A stretch of DNA of 29,269 nt from JAKFFN01 sp036675025 (lineage in GTDB: Bacteria > Sumerlaeota > Sumerlaeia > Sumerlaeales > Sumerlaeaceae), in NCBI GenBank assembly GCA_036675025.1, contig JAKFFN010000167.1, positions 1-29,269 on the forward strand, written 5' to 3'. Every line of letters starts with the position of its first letter. The first letter of the stretch is position 1. The translations under genes and the position numbers were made by a program. This document shows, in pieces, positions 8,586-16,875 of this stretch. The notes under the pieces were generated by a model. That model did not search any database and was not told the DNA's origin. It saw nothing but the letters and a program-made list of their open reading frames with translations.

Positions 8586-9464
8586 ATGAGTGAAGAATTT
8601 ACCGCCATAGTTCTCTACCACGAGCAACCGAATCTCGATGTGGAACAGTTGCAGAAAGACCTGTTTCAGCTTGAGCCGGAGTTGCCCGCTTTTGTCCGGG
8701 CGGGGCGCGGCGTGTCTGAACTGTTCGTGCGCCTGCCTGATGCGCAGGCAGTGGTTGCTTTCTATAACCGGCCAATGTCAGAAGAAGCTGCCGTATCAAG
8801 CCTGGGCATGGCCGACATTCCCGATGACGAACGCGGGCGGTTGCAGCACCACCGGACCCACGCCATAATAAGCTGTGACAGCGTTCAAAACTCTGAGCCT
8901 ATTAACAAGCTTATCCTCATGTTGAAGCTCGGTATGATTCTATGCCGGACCGATGGATTAGCTTTGTGTATACCCGCCAGCGGAATCTGCCTGACCCGTG
9001 AAGCTCTCGGCAGCCTGGCACGGCTCCATTCTGAGGGTCCTCGTGCGTGGGGCGTAGACGAAGCCGAGGCTGCACTGGGGAACTATGAGCAGCATACTTT
9101 GTGGAACAGCCTGCGCATTGAAGGGCAGCCGGCTGAATTGCTGGTTGGCTTCGTGCCCGCTCAGGTAGAAGACAACACGTGGTTTTTTTCCGCAGGCCAT
9201 TCGCTCTTTGGTCTTCCGGAAATTGCCTATGCGGAAGGCAATATCGAGGACTTTGCCACGGTGCGGGAATACTTCCGTTTCCTGTTTCGCCACTTCTTTC
9301 GCAATCCGGACCAGATGAAAAAAGGAAAATCGGTTTCTGTGGGAGACGCCGTATCCATAAGCCTGGAAGCGCTACCGAGGCGCTACCGCGAATTTGAGGC
9401 CGCAACGGGGACTCTTCTTGTAAAGCTGGTTGAGGCTTTTCCTACGGATAAGGACTGGGATTAA
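8586..9464 (+). CDS. Uncharacterised protein, possibly DUF4261-like
   Basis: The frame is open further upstream, but ATG 8586 is preceded by a GGGA element and lies after the fabG stop, giving 292 residues. I do not recognise it securely. The C-terminal part (GHSLFGLPEIAYAEGNIEDF, then FRNPDQMKKGKSVSVGDAV) loosely recalls DUF4261, in which a small-residue/FGLPEI stretch precedes a helical region and an end with a Gly-rich turn. This is a memory-based resemblance only. There is no signal peptide, no membrane segment and no obvious catalytic motif, although two Cys lie in the middle. It sits between fabG and a pair of amidohydrolase-fold genes, so it may belong to the same pathway. Confidence 0.7.
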   Translation: MSEEFTAIVLYHEQPNLDVEQLQKDLFQLEPELPAFVRAGRGVSELFVRLPDAQAVVAFYNRPMSEEAAVSSLGMADIPDDERGRLQHHRTHAIISCDSVQNSEPINKLILMLKLGMILCRTDGLALCIPASGICLTREALGSLARLHSEGPRAWGVDEAEAALGNYEQHTLWNSLRIEGQPAELLVGFVPAQVEDNTWFFSAGHSLFGLPEIAYAEGNIEDFATVREYFRFLFRHFFRNPDQMKKGKSVSVGDAVSISLEALPRRYREFEAATGTLLVKLVEAFPTDKDWD

Positions 9465-9467
9465 TCG

Positions 9468-10316
9468 GTGGCAAAAGGCGCAGCCGGCGATATAGCGTCG
9501 GTGGTAGATGTTCAGCCCCTGTTTGACGCAAACCTCTTTTGCGGAAGTTACCCGTTTCGCAAATTGCCGGGACAATCTGCGGAGTCGTTGGCGGAAGTAA
9601 TCGCCGCAGCCCGCCTTTCCCGATGCGTGCTTACTCCGTTCGAATCGATTTTTTACCGGCAGCCGCTGGAAGGGCTAAAGCCATGGTTGGACGCGGCGTG
9701 CACTTTGCCATTTAAGCCGCTATACTGGCTTGCGGTCAACCCATTGATGCCCGCGTGGCAGCGCGACCTGGAAGCCGCGAGGCGGTTCTCGGCAGTTGCC
9801 GGCATACGCCTGTTTCCCCGCTATCATGGCTACGGTCTTGATCATCCGGCACTGGCAGAAGTGGCCGCCGCTGCCAGTTCACTGCTTATGCCTATAAACC
9901 TGACTGCCCGCCTGCTTGATGATAGGCTGCATCCTTACCCGTTGCGGGCTGATGATCCATTAGCCATGGAAACCGTGGTGGAGCTGCTTCAGAGGTCATC
10001 GCAGGCGCCGTGGGTCTTGAGCATGTTCACCATGGCAGAATTGGCGGTGGCGGCGCCAATGTTGTCGCAAAACCCGAATCTGTATTTTGACATCGGCTGC
10101 AGTAAACCCTTCGAGTTCTGGGAGGATGACATCAGGGCTCTGGGTGCCCCGTCACAAATCATCTACGGAACCGGGGCTCCGCTCTATTATCACCTTGGCA
10201 ACCGGATAAGCTTGTCCCGGTCCGGTTTTACGGCGACAGAAAAGCAGGCAATATTTACGGGGAATCTGGAAAGAATGCTCAGCATCGATCGCCGGGTGGC
10301 GGCGGCGCCAGTATGA
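9468..10316 (+). CDS. Amidohydrolase-fold protein with degraded metal site (putative pseudoenzyme)
   Basis: 282 residues from GTG 9468, three bases after the previous stop. The sequence pattern (strand-end DANLFCGSYPFRKL near 20-33, GIRLFPRYHGYG, YFDIGCSKPFEF, IIYGTGAPLYYHLG) follows the amidohydrolase-2 TIM barrel. The positions that normally carry the HxH after the first strand read N-x-F, and the GSD catalytic aspartate segment reads GTGAP. Metal-dependent hydrolysis therefore looks unlikely. The downstream gene overlaps by 4 bp and encodes an amidohydrolase with the metal ligands present. A structural or regulatory partner in a heterodimer is a reasonable inference. The alternative is a divergent enzyme with another chemistry. 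Confidence 0.8.
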   Translation: MAKGAAGDIASVVDVQPLFDANLFCGSYPFRKLPGQSAESLAEVIAAARLSRCVLTPFESIFYRQPLEGLKPWLDAACTLPFKPLYWLAVNPLMPAWQRDLEAARRFSAVAGIRLFPRYHGYGLDHPALAEVAAAASSLLMPINLTARLLDDRLHPYPLRADDPLAMETVVELLQRSSQAPWVLSMFTMAELAVAAPMLSQNPNLYFDIGCSKPFEFWEDDIRALGAPSQIIYGTGAPLYYHLGNRISLSRSGFTATEKQAIFTGNLERMLSIDRRVAAAPV

Positions 10317-11080
10317 AGCCGTTGAGAATCATCGACGCCCATACTCACCAGTGGGCTGTATTTGCAGACAAGCGCGCAATGGCCCGATTCCTGGATTTTA
10401 ATCCGGAGGCCGCGTGGCTGGTACTCGCCAGCGATCTGCAGGGTGGTTATTACCCAAATGAAGACGAAGTCGCGGCCAGCAATTCCAGCACCCTTGCCTA
10501 TATGGCAACTTTTCCAGATCGTATCAGCGGATGGTGCTACATCAACCCGAGCCACAGGAGCGCCGTCGACGAGTTTCGGCGAGGGCTCGATGCGGGCCTG
10601 ATAGGGCTGAAGCTTTGGGTCGCCACCAGGTGCAGCGAGGCTGTAACGTTTCCAATTATCGAGGCGGCCATCGAAGCCGATGTGCCGATGCTGGTGCATA
10701 CCTGGCACAAGGCAACGGGTAATCTGCCAGACGAGAGCTACCCGATGGATATGGCGGAAGTGGCTCGGCGTTACCCGGAAGGCAAATTCCTGATGGCGCA
10801 CTTTGGCGGCAACTGGGAATTTGGCCTGCGCGCCATAGCAGACCTGCCGAATGTGTGGGCAGATTTCAGCGGCACGATTAACGAGTACGGCGCCTATGAA
10901 ATGGCGGTGGACCTGCTGGGCGACACGCGCGTGGTGTTTGGCAGCGATTTGTCGGCAGATTTTTGGGGAAACGCGGGTCGCGTGCTGCAGGGCGGCTGGA
11001 CTGAGGAAACATTAGATCGAATCTTCCGCACCAACTTCATCGACCTCCTGGCGGAGCGAGATAGGCCGAAGTTCATTTAG
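10313..11080 (+). CDS. Amidohydrolase (amidohydrolase-2 / TIM-barrel metal hydrolase)
   Basis: A 255-residue metal-dependent hydrolase of the COG2159-like group. The first-strand HxH is DAHTH (His10, His12). Further ligand candidates are His129/His132 (LVHTWH), His163 (MAHFGG) and Asp212 (FGSDLS), in the order and spacing expected for this fold. The GLKLW segment (98-102) is also typical. The family includes decarboxylases and lactone or amide hydrolases; the substrate cannot be read here. The start codon overlaps the stop of the preceding amidohydrolase-like gene, giving strong translational coupling. The 3' end overlaps by 8 bp the end of the convergent beta-propeller gene, leaving no room for a dedicated terminator. 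Confidence 0.9.
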   Translation: MKPLRIIDAHTHQWAVFADKRAMARFLDFNPEAAWLVLASDLQGGYYPNEDEVAASNSSTLAYMATFPDRISGWCYINPSHRSAVDEFRRGLDAGLIGLKLWVATRCSEAVTFPIIEAAIEADVPMLVHTWHKATGNLPDESYPMDMAEVARRYPEGKFLMAHFGGNWEFGLRAIADLPNVWADFSGTINEYGAYEMAVDLLGDTRVVFGSDLSADFWGNAGRVLQGGWTEETLDRIFRTNFIDLLAERDRPKFI

Positions 11081-12190
11081 TTGGAAGGCAACTGTCCGAC
11101 TCCAACCGCAAGGCGTACACTGAACCTTTGGTAGATTGTGTATACAATATTTCATCGACTACGTCAGGACATGATGGATTCATCGCATTTGAACCGCCAA
11201 TTGGAATTGTGTACTGGTACGACCCGTCTGCCGTGGAATACACCAAAAGCCTGTGCGGAGCTAAAACGCACAATGCGCGGCTTTGCGGCAAGGCGCGCAG
11301 ACCCCATGTGAAATCAGGCGCACCTGTATCCATTGGAGTTGCTGATCCACCAGGCAGACCACTCGCTCCGACGGGTCAGCAGGTATATCTCTTAACCTTG
11401 CCGTGTTGTAATTCTGAGGTACCCTGGAGATCGAAAGAAAAAGCCTGTTCTTATTCTGTGTCGACCCTTTGATTTCCCAGTTCCTGCGTCGCCATTTACT
11501 GATAACAGTTCCATCTGAAGGATCTAAAAAATAGGCCGTGCTGGAAGTATGCACAACAGCGGCTCCATTCACAAGCAGGGTCCTGCTGGTACAATTTGAA
11601 TCCAGCCTGGTCTGCCACCGCGCTTTGCCGGCTTTTGCGTCAATTGCTACAACAGAACGGTTATTTGTTCCCACAATTACAAGGCCGGAATGCACCAGAG
11701 CCGTACTGTTCACCATCTGACCCTCTTGCGTGACCTGCATAGCCCAAATTGGTTGACCTGAAGTCCTGTTCAGGCAATGTGTCATGCCGGTAGTTGAGCT
11801 GATATATAGCCTGTTTCCCGAAATCACGGGTGTCGCGTAGAACGCTTCAGCCGCCTGCGGGTGCGGAGCATAACTCCAAAGCGTGTTGCCGTTGTTTATA
11901 TCCAGGCATTCAATTGACTGCTGGGTGGGGATAAATATGAGACCGTTGTTGCTGACAGTGGGAGTTGCAGAACCAATCCTTCCGAGGGATTTTGTCCACT
12001 TGTGTTGTCCTGTGGCGCGGTCGAGGCAGGTAATGGACTGAGGGCTGAATGTACCTACGACTAGGGAGTCCTTCCAGGCGACTGGATTAGGCAGATCAGT
12101 ATCGGCAGGTAGGTTGGCATATTTAATTTTGCGCCTGCTGCTTTTCCAGAGCAGGATATCCTTAAGTGCGCAGTTTCGTTCTTTTATCAC
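11073..12190 (-). pseudogene. PQQ-like beta-propeller repeat protein, split by a one-base frameshift
   Basis: It starts at GTG 12190, whose GTGA overlaps the mntR stop. Repeats of the PQQ/Pyrrolo-quinoline-quinone-like type recur about every 40 residues: CLDRATGQHKW, CLDINNGNTLW, CLNRTSGQPIW, AIDAKAGKARW (Trp near 65, 105, 149, 192) and a later FLDPSDGTV. The first frame runs to 11261 but becomes senseless after VCLVDQQL. The other frame resumes as MDTGAPDFTWGLRALPQS and ends GSVYALRLESDSCLPTK at 11073. Adding one base at the GG of 11335-11336 (CC on the coding strand) restores about 372 residues. No signal peptide is seen, so it is probably cytosolic. Such propellers usually bind partners and are not necessarily enzymes. 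Its place at the end of the Mn operon is unexplained. Confidence 0.8.
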
Positions 12191-12726
12191 CCTTGCCTAT
12201 GGTTCTCCTTCTTTTTGAACCGCTGGAAGTCTATTACGACATCCGGGTGCGCTTTTAAGTACTCCACCAGGCTTTCAAGCCGATGCATAGTCTGGCTGCT
12301 GATGTGGTGCTCGATGCCTTCGGTATCCTGCTGCAGGGAATCTTCGTCGACGCCCAGCATGCGGAGGAATTCACTGACCGCTTTGTGGCGGCGGCGGACC
12401 TGCAGGGCCAGCTCTTCACCGGTTTTTGTAAGGGTGAGCCCGCGATGTTTTTCATAGATGGCATACCCCTGCTCGTGCAGGCGGCGCATCATCTTGGTTA
12501 CGCTGCTCTGGCGGATGCCGAGCGCTGCGGCAATCTCAATGGGGCGCGCGTAGCCTTTGGATTCTATGAGTTCGTGGATACGCTCAAGGTAATCCTCCAT
12601 GCTCTGACCACTGGCAGCGGCCTGGGCGGCACGTACGGGGACCGCGCTGTGAGTCCATGAGCCAAGGTCGGCAGCCGCTTTGGCTTCCAGGCCAGCAGCC
12701 GTCGCTTTCTTGGGATCAGCCGTCAC
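12187..12726 (-). CDS. mntR: Manganese-dependent transcriptional regulator MntR (DtxR family)
   Basis: A 179-residue cytosolic repressor. After a 40-residue Ala-rich N-terminal extension comes the winged helix (MEDYLERIHELIESKGYARP, IRQSSVTKMMRRL, YEKHRGLTLTKTG) and the dimerisation/metal domain (DTEGIEHHIS). The six manganese ligands known from Bacillus subtilis MntR (D8, E11, H77, E99, E102, H103) all align here with a constant offset of 37, at D45, E48, H114, E136, E139 and H140. Having Asp rather than Met at the first position is the hallmark of Mn- rather than Fe-selective members. It overlaps mntD by 4 bp and is the fifth gene of the importer operon, so it is probably autoregulated through the palindrome at 16876-16897. 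Confidence 0.95.
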   Translation of the reverse strand: MTADPKKATAAGLEAKAAADLGSWTHSAVPVRAAQAAASGQSMEDYLERIHELIESKGYARPIEIAAALGIRQSSVTKMMRRLHEQGYAIYEKHRGLTLTKTGEELALQVRRRHKAVSEFLRMLGVDEDSLQQDTEGIEHHISSQTMHRLESLVEYLKAHPDVVIDFQRFKKKENHRQG

Positions 12727-13835
12727 TGCGCTACCACCTCAAGGGCATGGCTGCGGCCATCCGAAGTCAAATTCAGTTTACCGTCATCGGATCGAGAAAC
12801 AAGTCCTTCGCGTTCAGCATTGCGAACCACAGTCATTGCAAAGTGGTCGCCCCAGCGCAGGTGTTCGCCCAGGTGCGCAATGCGGTTTTCTTTTTCGGCC
12901 TCCGGCATATCCTCATGGTGTAGCAGGTGAATCGTGAGCATGGTACCGGCAAAAGACAGTTTCTGCTGCCGGCGCCGCCAGGCCAGAGATACCAGCCCGC
13001 GTGACGGTGCCAGCAAAAATGTTATCCCGAAGAGCAGGCCCAGCACCGTGGCAATGCAGCCCGCAATGCTAGCGTCCATCCAATGCGCTGCCCAGTAACC
13101 TCCTAGCGCCCCCACGACGCCCATGGCCACGGCAACGTAAAGCATGTGGTCGAGCCGGTCGGTTACCAGCCAGGCCGCTGCGGCAGGTGCTATCATGAGC
13201 GCCACTACCAGGATGGAACCGGCAACGTCGAAGGCTTCAACGGCGGTAATGCTCACCACAGTCATTAATCCGTAGTGCACTACAGCCGGCGCCAGGCCCA
13301 GGCTTGCGGCTAACCCTGCGTCAAATGTGGCAAGCTTCAATTCCTTGTAAAAGGCCAGTAGCAGGGCGATATTAACAACCAGTACCGCGCCCATGCTCCA
13401 CAGCCCGCGCGGACCCAGGTCGTGGCCGTTAATGCTTACCCTGTTGAACGGAGCCCAGGCGAGTTCTCCCAAAAGTACAGCATCTGTATCCAGGTGCACA
13501 TCGCCCGCATGGCGCGATACAAGGATGACGCCAAGGCTGAACAAAAGCGGAAAAACGATGCCTATGGCCGCGTCGCGCTTCACGAGATTTGTCCGCGTCA
13601 AGGCTTCGACTAACACCACCGTCAATACCCCGGTAATTGCCGCGCCAACAGTGAGCAGGGGAGACGAGAGATCGCCCACAACGAAAAACATCACCACAAT
13701 CCCCAGCAATACTACGTGGCTGATGGCATCACACATGAGCGACATGCGGCGCAGCACAAGAAACACGCCCGGCAGTGCGCATGCCGCGGCTGCCAGTGCA
13801 GCGATAGCCTGTATCTCAATCTGCGAGCGGGTCAT
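12723..13835 (-). CDS. mntD: Manganese/zinc ABC transporter permease with C-terminal winged-helix extension
   Basis: 370 residues. Residues 1-285 are an ABC-3 family permease with about eight or nine hydrophobic segments and the typical FLVLRRMSLMCDAISHVVLLG and LVVALMIAPAAAAWL stretches. It pairs with mntC to form the membrane channel for Mn(II), or related divalent metals. Residues 290-370 are not part of the usual permease. They are charged and soluble, and end in KLNLTSDGRSHALEVV, resembling the wing and following helix of DtxR-type DNA-binding domains, without a metal-binding dimerisation domain. It overlaps mntC and mntR by 4 bp each. Gene letters follow order in mntABCD operons and are interchangeable between the two permeases. 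Confidence 0.9.
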   Translation of the reverse strand: MTRSQIEIQAIAALAAAACALPGVFLVLRRMSLMCDAISHVVLLGIVVMFFVVGDLSSPLLTVGAAITGVLTVVLVEALTRTNLVKRDAAIGIVFPLLFSLGVILVSRHAGDVHLDTDAVLLGELAWAPFNRVSINGHDLGPRGLWSMGAVLVVNIALLLAFYKELKLATFDAGLAASLGLAPAVVHYGLMTVVSITAVEAFDVAGSILVVALMIAPAAAAWLVTDRLDHMLYVAVAMGVVGALGGYWAAHWMDASIAGCIATVLGLLFGITFLLAPSRGLVSLAWRRRQQKLSFAGTMLTIHLLHHEDMPEAEKENRIAHLGEHLRWGDHFAMTVVRNAEREGLVSRSDDGKLNLTSDGRSHALEVVAQ

Positions 13836-14962
13836 TCTTCGTGCCTGTTTCCCGATTCCAGTTTGTGAATCATTCTCTCAACGCGCTGGCGGCCTTTGCC
13901 TGTAAGGGTCCAGCGTTCACTGCCAAACCTCGCCGCAAGGTCCCTGCTTTCCAGTTCCGCTAAAGTTTTATCAACGGGGCCCTCACCAAAACTCATGGCC
14001 TGTATCGCTTGTGCAGTGTGGCCATGCGGCGTTGCTAATTCGTGCTGACTTTCCAGTTCGAACAGGTCGCATAGCACCGCGTCCAGCCGCAGTTTCTGCC
14101 GGTTGTGTCGACGGCGCAGGGCTTCAGCTATGAGTCCGCGGCGAGGAGCTGCGGTTACTGAAACGAGTACGACGAAGCCGGCAATCAGCACAATGGTGGG
14201 TCCTGTCGGCAGTCTTTGGATTGCAGTGCTGGCAACGGCTCCGGCCACGCCAGATCCAGCGCCAAACAGTCCCGCCAGCAGGACCATTCTACCCAGCCGG
14301 TTTGTCCACTGGCGCGCTGCCGCCGCCGGGGCAACAATCATGGCGCTCATAAGTACTACGCCTACCGTCTGTAGCCCGAGCACGATGGCCACGGTTACGA
14401 GGCCTGTCAGAATTATGTCGAGGCTCCGCATGGGCATGCCGAGGCTTACGCCGTAGTCACGATCGAAAGCCAGTATCTTGAATTCTTTCCAGAAGGCAGC
14501 GAGCAGGGAAAACACCACCGCGGCGACGCACGCAAACATCCACACATCCCGACGAAGAAGCGCCGCCGCCTGCCCGAACAGGAACCTGTCCAGCCCTGCC
14601 ATGGCTGCTTCCGGTTTCTTCTGGATCCATGTGAGCAACACCAGCCCAAGACCAAAGAACACCGACAGCACCAATCCAAGGGCGCTGTCGAACTTTACGC
14701 GGCTGGTGTTGGAGATTAGCATGACAATCAGCATGCCGAGCAGGCCAGCCACGGCGGCACCAGTCAACAGCACCAGCGACGATTTTGCTCCGGTAAGAAT
14801 GTAGGCTGCCACTAAACCGGGCAATGCGGCGTGGCTGATCGCATCACCTACCAGGCTCTGGCGGCGCAGGACTGCAAACGAGCCCAGCGATCCGCTTACC
14901 GCGCCCAGGATCGCCGCTCCCAAAGCGATGGTTACGGTGGTATGGTTCAGCAGCGAAAGCAT
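13832..14962 (-). CDS. mntC: Manganese/zinc ABC transporter permease with C-terminal winged-helix extension
   Basis: 376 residues. Residues 1-280 form an ABC-3 family integral membrane permease (GSFAVLRRQSLVGDAISHAA; LMSAMIVAPAAAAR; KEFKILAFDRDYGVSLG, the last a coupling-helix region for the ATPase). Residues 285-376 are a soluble extension: a helical start (LRLDAVLCDLFELES), a segment GEGPVDKTLAELESRDLAAR reminiscent of a recognition helix, and a wing-like RWTLTGKGRQRVERMI. This resembles the winged helix of DtxR proteins, as in the chlamydial permease-repressor fusion YtgCR. Here the metal-sensing domain is absent. Its ATG overlaps the mntB stop by one base and its end overlaps mntD by 4 bp. 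Confidence 0.9.
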   Translation of the reverse strand: MLSLLNHTTVTIALGAAILGAVSGSLGSFAVLRRQSLVGDAISHAALPGLVAAYILTGAKSSLVLLTGAAVAGLLGMLIVMLISNTSRVKFDSALGLVLSVFFGLGLVLLTWIQKKPEAAMAGLDRFLFGQAAALLRRDVWMFACVAAVVFSLLAAFWKEFKILAFDRDYGVSLGMPMRSLDIILTGLVTVAIVLGLQTVGVVLMSAMIVAPAAAARQWTNRLGRMVLLAGLFGAGSGVAGAVASTAIQRLPTGPTIVLIAGFVVLVSVTAAPRRGLIAEALRRRHNRQKLRLDAVLCDLFELESQHELATPHGHTAQAIQAMSFGEGPVDKTLAELESRDLAARFGSERWTLTGKGRQRVERMIHKLESGNRHEE

Positions 14963-15858
14963 CAGCGCACCCAGTCGGGCTTTTCATCCGGCGGCACGGC
15001 GACATCAGATAACGCCGTGGATTTCTCCGGAATGCCGGTTTCGCGGCTGCTGAGAAACGCAACACGGCCGCCATAGGCGCGGCGAAGATTTTCCGGCGTA
15101 AATGCGGACTCCACCGGTCCAGACGCAATCCGCCGCACGTTCAGCAGCGTAAGCCAGTCAAAGTACTCAGGTATCGATTGAAGATCGTGATGTACCACCA
15201 CAACCGTGCGTCCCTGGCCTCGCAATTCGCGCAGGATATCGATGATCGCGCGCTCTGTGGTGGCATCCACCCCCTGCAGTGGTTCGTCCATCAGGTAAAC
15301 CTGGGCATCCTGCGCCAGTGCGCGCGCCAGGAAAACCCGCTGCTGCTGACCGCCACTCAAGTGGCTTATCTGCCGGCGCCAGAAGTCTGCCATTCCCACG
15401 CGGTCCAGGCAGTGCATAGCCTGCTCACGCTGCTTCTCACCCGGGCGGCGCAGCCAGCCTAATTTCCCATAGGTGCCCATCATCACTACATCGAGTACCT
15501 GGGTGGGGAAATCCCAGTCAACCGAGCCTCGCTGGGGCACATAAGCCGTGAGGGTGCGCTGCTCTCGGTAAGGCGCGCCGTGGATCAGCACGCGCCCGGC
15601 AGCCGGTTTCACCAGGCCAAGCATTGATTTGATAAGAGTCGTTTTTCCCGCGCCATTAGGTCCGGCTACGGCCATTAAAACTCCCGCTGGTACTTCGAGG
15701 TCAACGTCCCACAGCACCGGCCGGTCGTGATAAGCCACTGTGAGATCACTAACTTCAATGGCCAGGCCAGGCGACGGCGTCGCTGTGGTCGAATCCGGTT
15801 CGCCAGCGGCCGCTTCCGCAGATACTACGTGTGGCTTAATGCCGGGGCTGCCGTCCAT
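14962..15858 (-). CDS. mntB: Manganese/zinc ABC transporter ATP-binding protein
   Basis: 298 residues. It has the ABC ATPase motifs in order: Walker A GPNGAGKT (66-73), Q-loop VPQ (Gln109) followed by the RGSVDWDFP typical of Mn/Zn importers, signature LSGGQ (167-171), Walker B VYLMDE (Asp191, Glu192) and H-loop His224. About 30 residues of low-complexity sequence precede the domain, and the C-terminal 35 residues are also unusual (FLSSRETGIPEKSTALSDV). It energises import through the two permeases encoded next. It begins 8 bp after mntA and ends overlapping mntC. Confidence 0.95.
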   Translation of the reverse strand: MDGSPGIKPHVVSAEAAAGEPDSTTATPSPGLAIEVSDLTVAYHDRPVLWDVDLEVPAGVLMAVAGPNGAGKTTLIKSMLGLVKPAAGRVLIHGAPYREQRTLTAYVPQRGSVDWDFPTQVLDVVMMGTYGKLGWLRRPGEKQREQAMHCLDRVGMADFWRRQISHLSGGQQQRVFLARALAQDAQVYLMDEPLQGVDATTERAIIDILRELRGQGRTVVVVHHDLQSIPEYFDWLTLLNVRRIASGPVESAFTPENLRRAYGGRVAFLSSRETGIPEKSTALSDVAVPPDEKPDWVR

Positions 15859-15866
15859 GGCAACGC

Positions 15867-16835
15867 CTACTTCTGTTCCGGCGGGGTGAGTTCTTCGCTG
15901 ATGATGCCGGAATTAAACCGCATCATACCCACATAAGATGCCTGGGCTGTTCCGTAATCACCAATGGAATCTGAGTAGAGCGGCCGACCGATGCGGACTT
16001 CATGTCCCTTCGCCCTTACTGCTTCCTGCAGCGCTTCAATGTTGCGATGCGGTACGCTGGATTCGACAAATATGGCAGGAATCTTTCGCTCCGCAATGAA
16101 GGCAGCCAGTTCCTGCACGTCGCGGGCGCCTGCCTCGCTGGCGGTGCTCACGCCCTGCAGCCCGCGCACTTCTACGCCATAGGCTTTTCCAAAATAACCA
16201 AATGCATCGTGGGCTGTAACCAGCACACGCCCATCTTCCGGAATGCGGCCAACGGCGATCCTGACATTCTGGTCAAGCATTCGCAGCTTCCCAAGGTAAA
16301 TGTCCAGGTTCAACTTGATGGCTTCTTCTTTTTCGGGCGCCTGTTTAATTATGGCATCAGCAATTGTTTTGCTGACCTCCATCCACAATCCCACATCCAT
16401 CCACACGTGCGGGTCGTAATTGCCCTCGAAGCCTTCCACTGCAATCAGCTTCTCCTTCGGAAGCGCACTCGTCACGGCGACAACTTCTTTGCCAGACTGG
16501 CGCATCTGCTCAAAAACATCGGTCATGCGTGCTTCCAGATGCAGTCCATTATAGAGAATCAGGTCGGCGCTTGAAAGGCGTTCAGCGTCGCCTTCGGTGG
16601 CCTTATAAAGATGCGGATCAATTCCCGGACCCATCAACCCCTCTACGCGTACTGCGTCGCCGCCGACTTCGCGGGCGGTGTCAGCAATAATGCTTGTAGT
16701 TGCCACGATATAAACGCGGCTGGGACCCTCATCCGGTTTTGGCGGCGTTGAACACCCCGCCAACGCTAATAGAAGCGCCAAACTGGTGAGGCATACGCAG
16801 GTGAGTAAAACGGGACGTACAAACTTCCGGATCAT
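15867..16835 (-). CDS. mntA: Manganese/zinc ABC transporter substrate-binding lipoprotein (TroA/ZnuA family)
   Basis: 322 residues with a lipoprotein signal ending in the lipobox LALAGC (Cys28 lipidated). It captures the metal outside the cytoplasmic membrane and delivers it to the permeases. The metal ligands expected for cluster A-I binding proteins are visible as His75 (GIDPHLY), His143 (DPHVWMD), His209 (TAHDAFGYF) and Asp289 (YSDS). Their spacing nearly equals that of TroA (His, His, His, Asp), a protein that binds Mn and Zn. Metal choice is taken mainly from the linked Mn-type regulator. AAAGG lies about 7 bp upstream of ATG 16835. It is the first gene of the operon mntABCD-mntR-propeller. 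Confidence 0.95.
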   Translation of the reverse strand: MIRKFVRPVLLTCVCLTSLALLLALAGCSTPPKPDEGPSRVYIVATTSIIADTAREVGGDAVRVEGLMGPGIDPHLYKATEGDAERLSSADLILYNGLHLEARMTDVFEQMRQSGKEVVAVTSALPKEKLIAVEGFEGNYDPHVWMDVGLWMEVSKTIADAIIKQAPEKEEAIKLNLDIYLGKLRMLDQNVRIAVGRIPEDGRVLVTAHDAFGYFGKAYGVEVRGLQGVSTASEAGARDVQELAAFIAERKIPAIFVESSVPHRNIEALQEAVRAKGHEVRIGRPLYSDSIGDYGTAQASYVGMMRFNSGIISEELTPPEQK

Positions 16836-16875
16836 ACACGACCTTTCATCGGGAAAGAATATGACATGATAGCTT

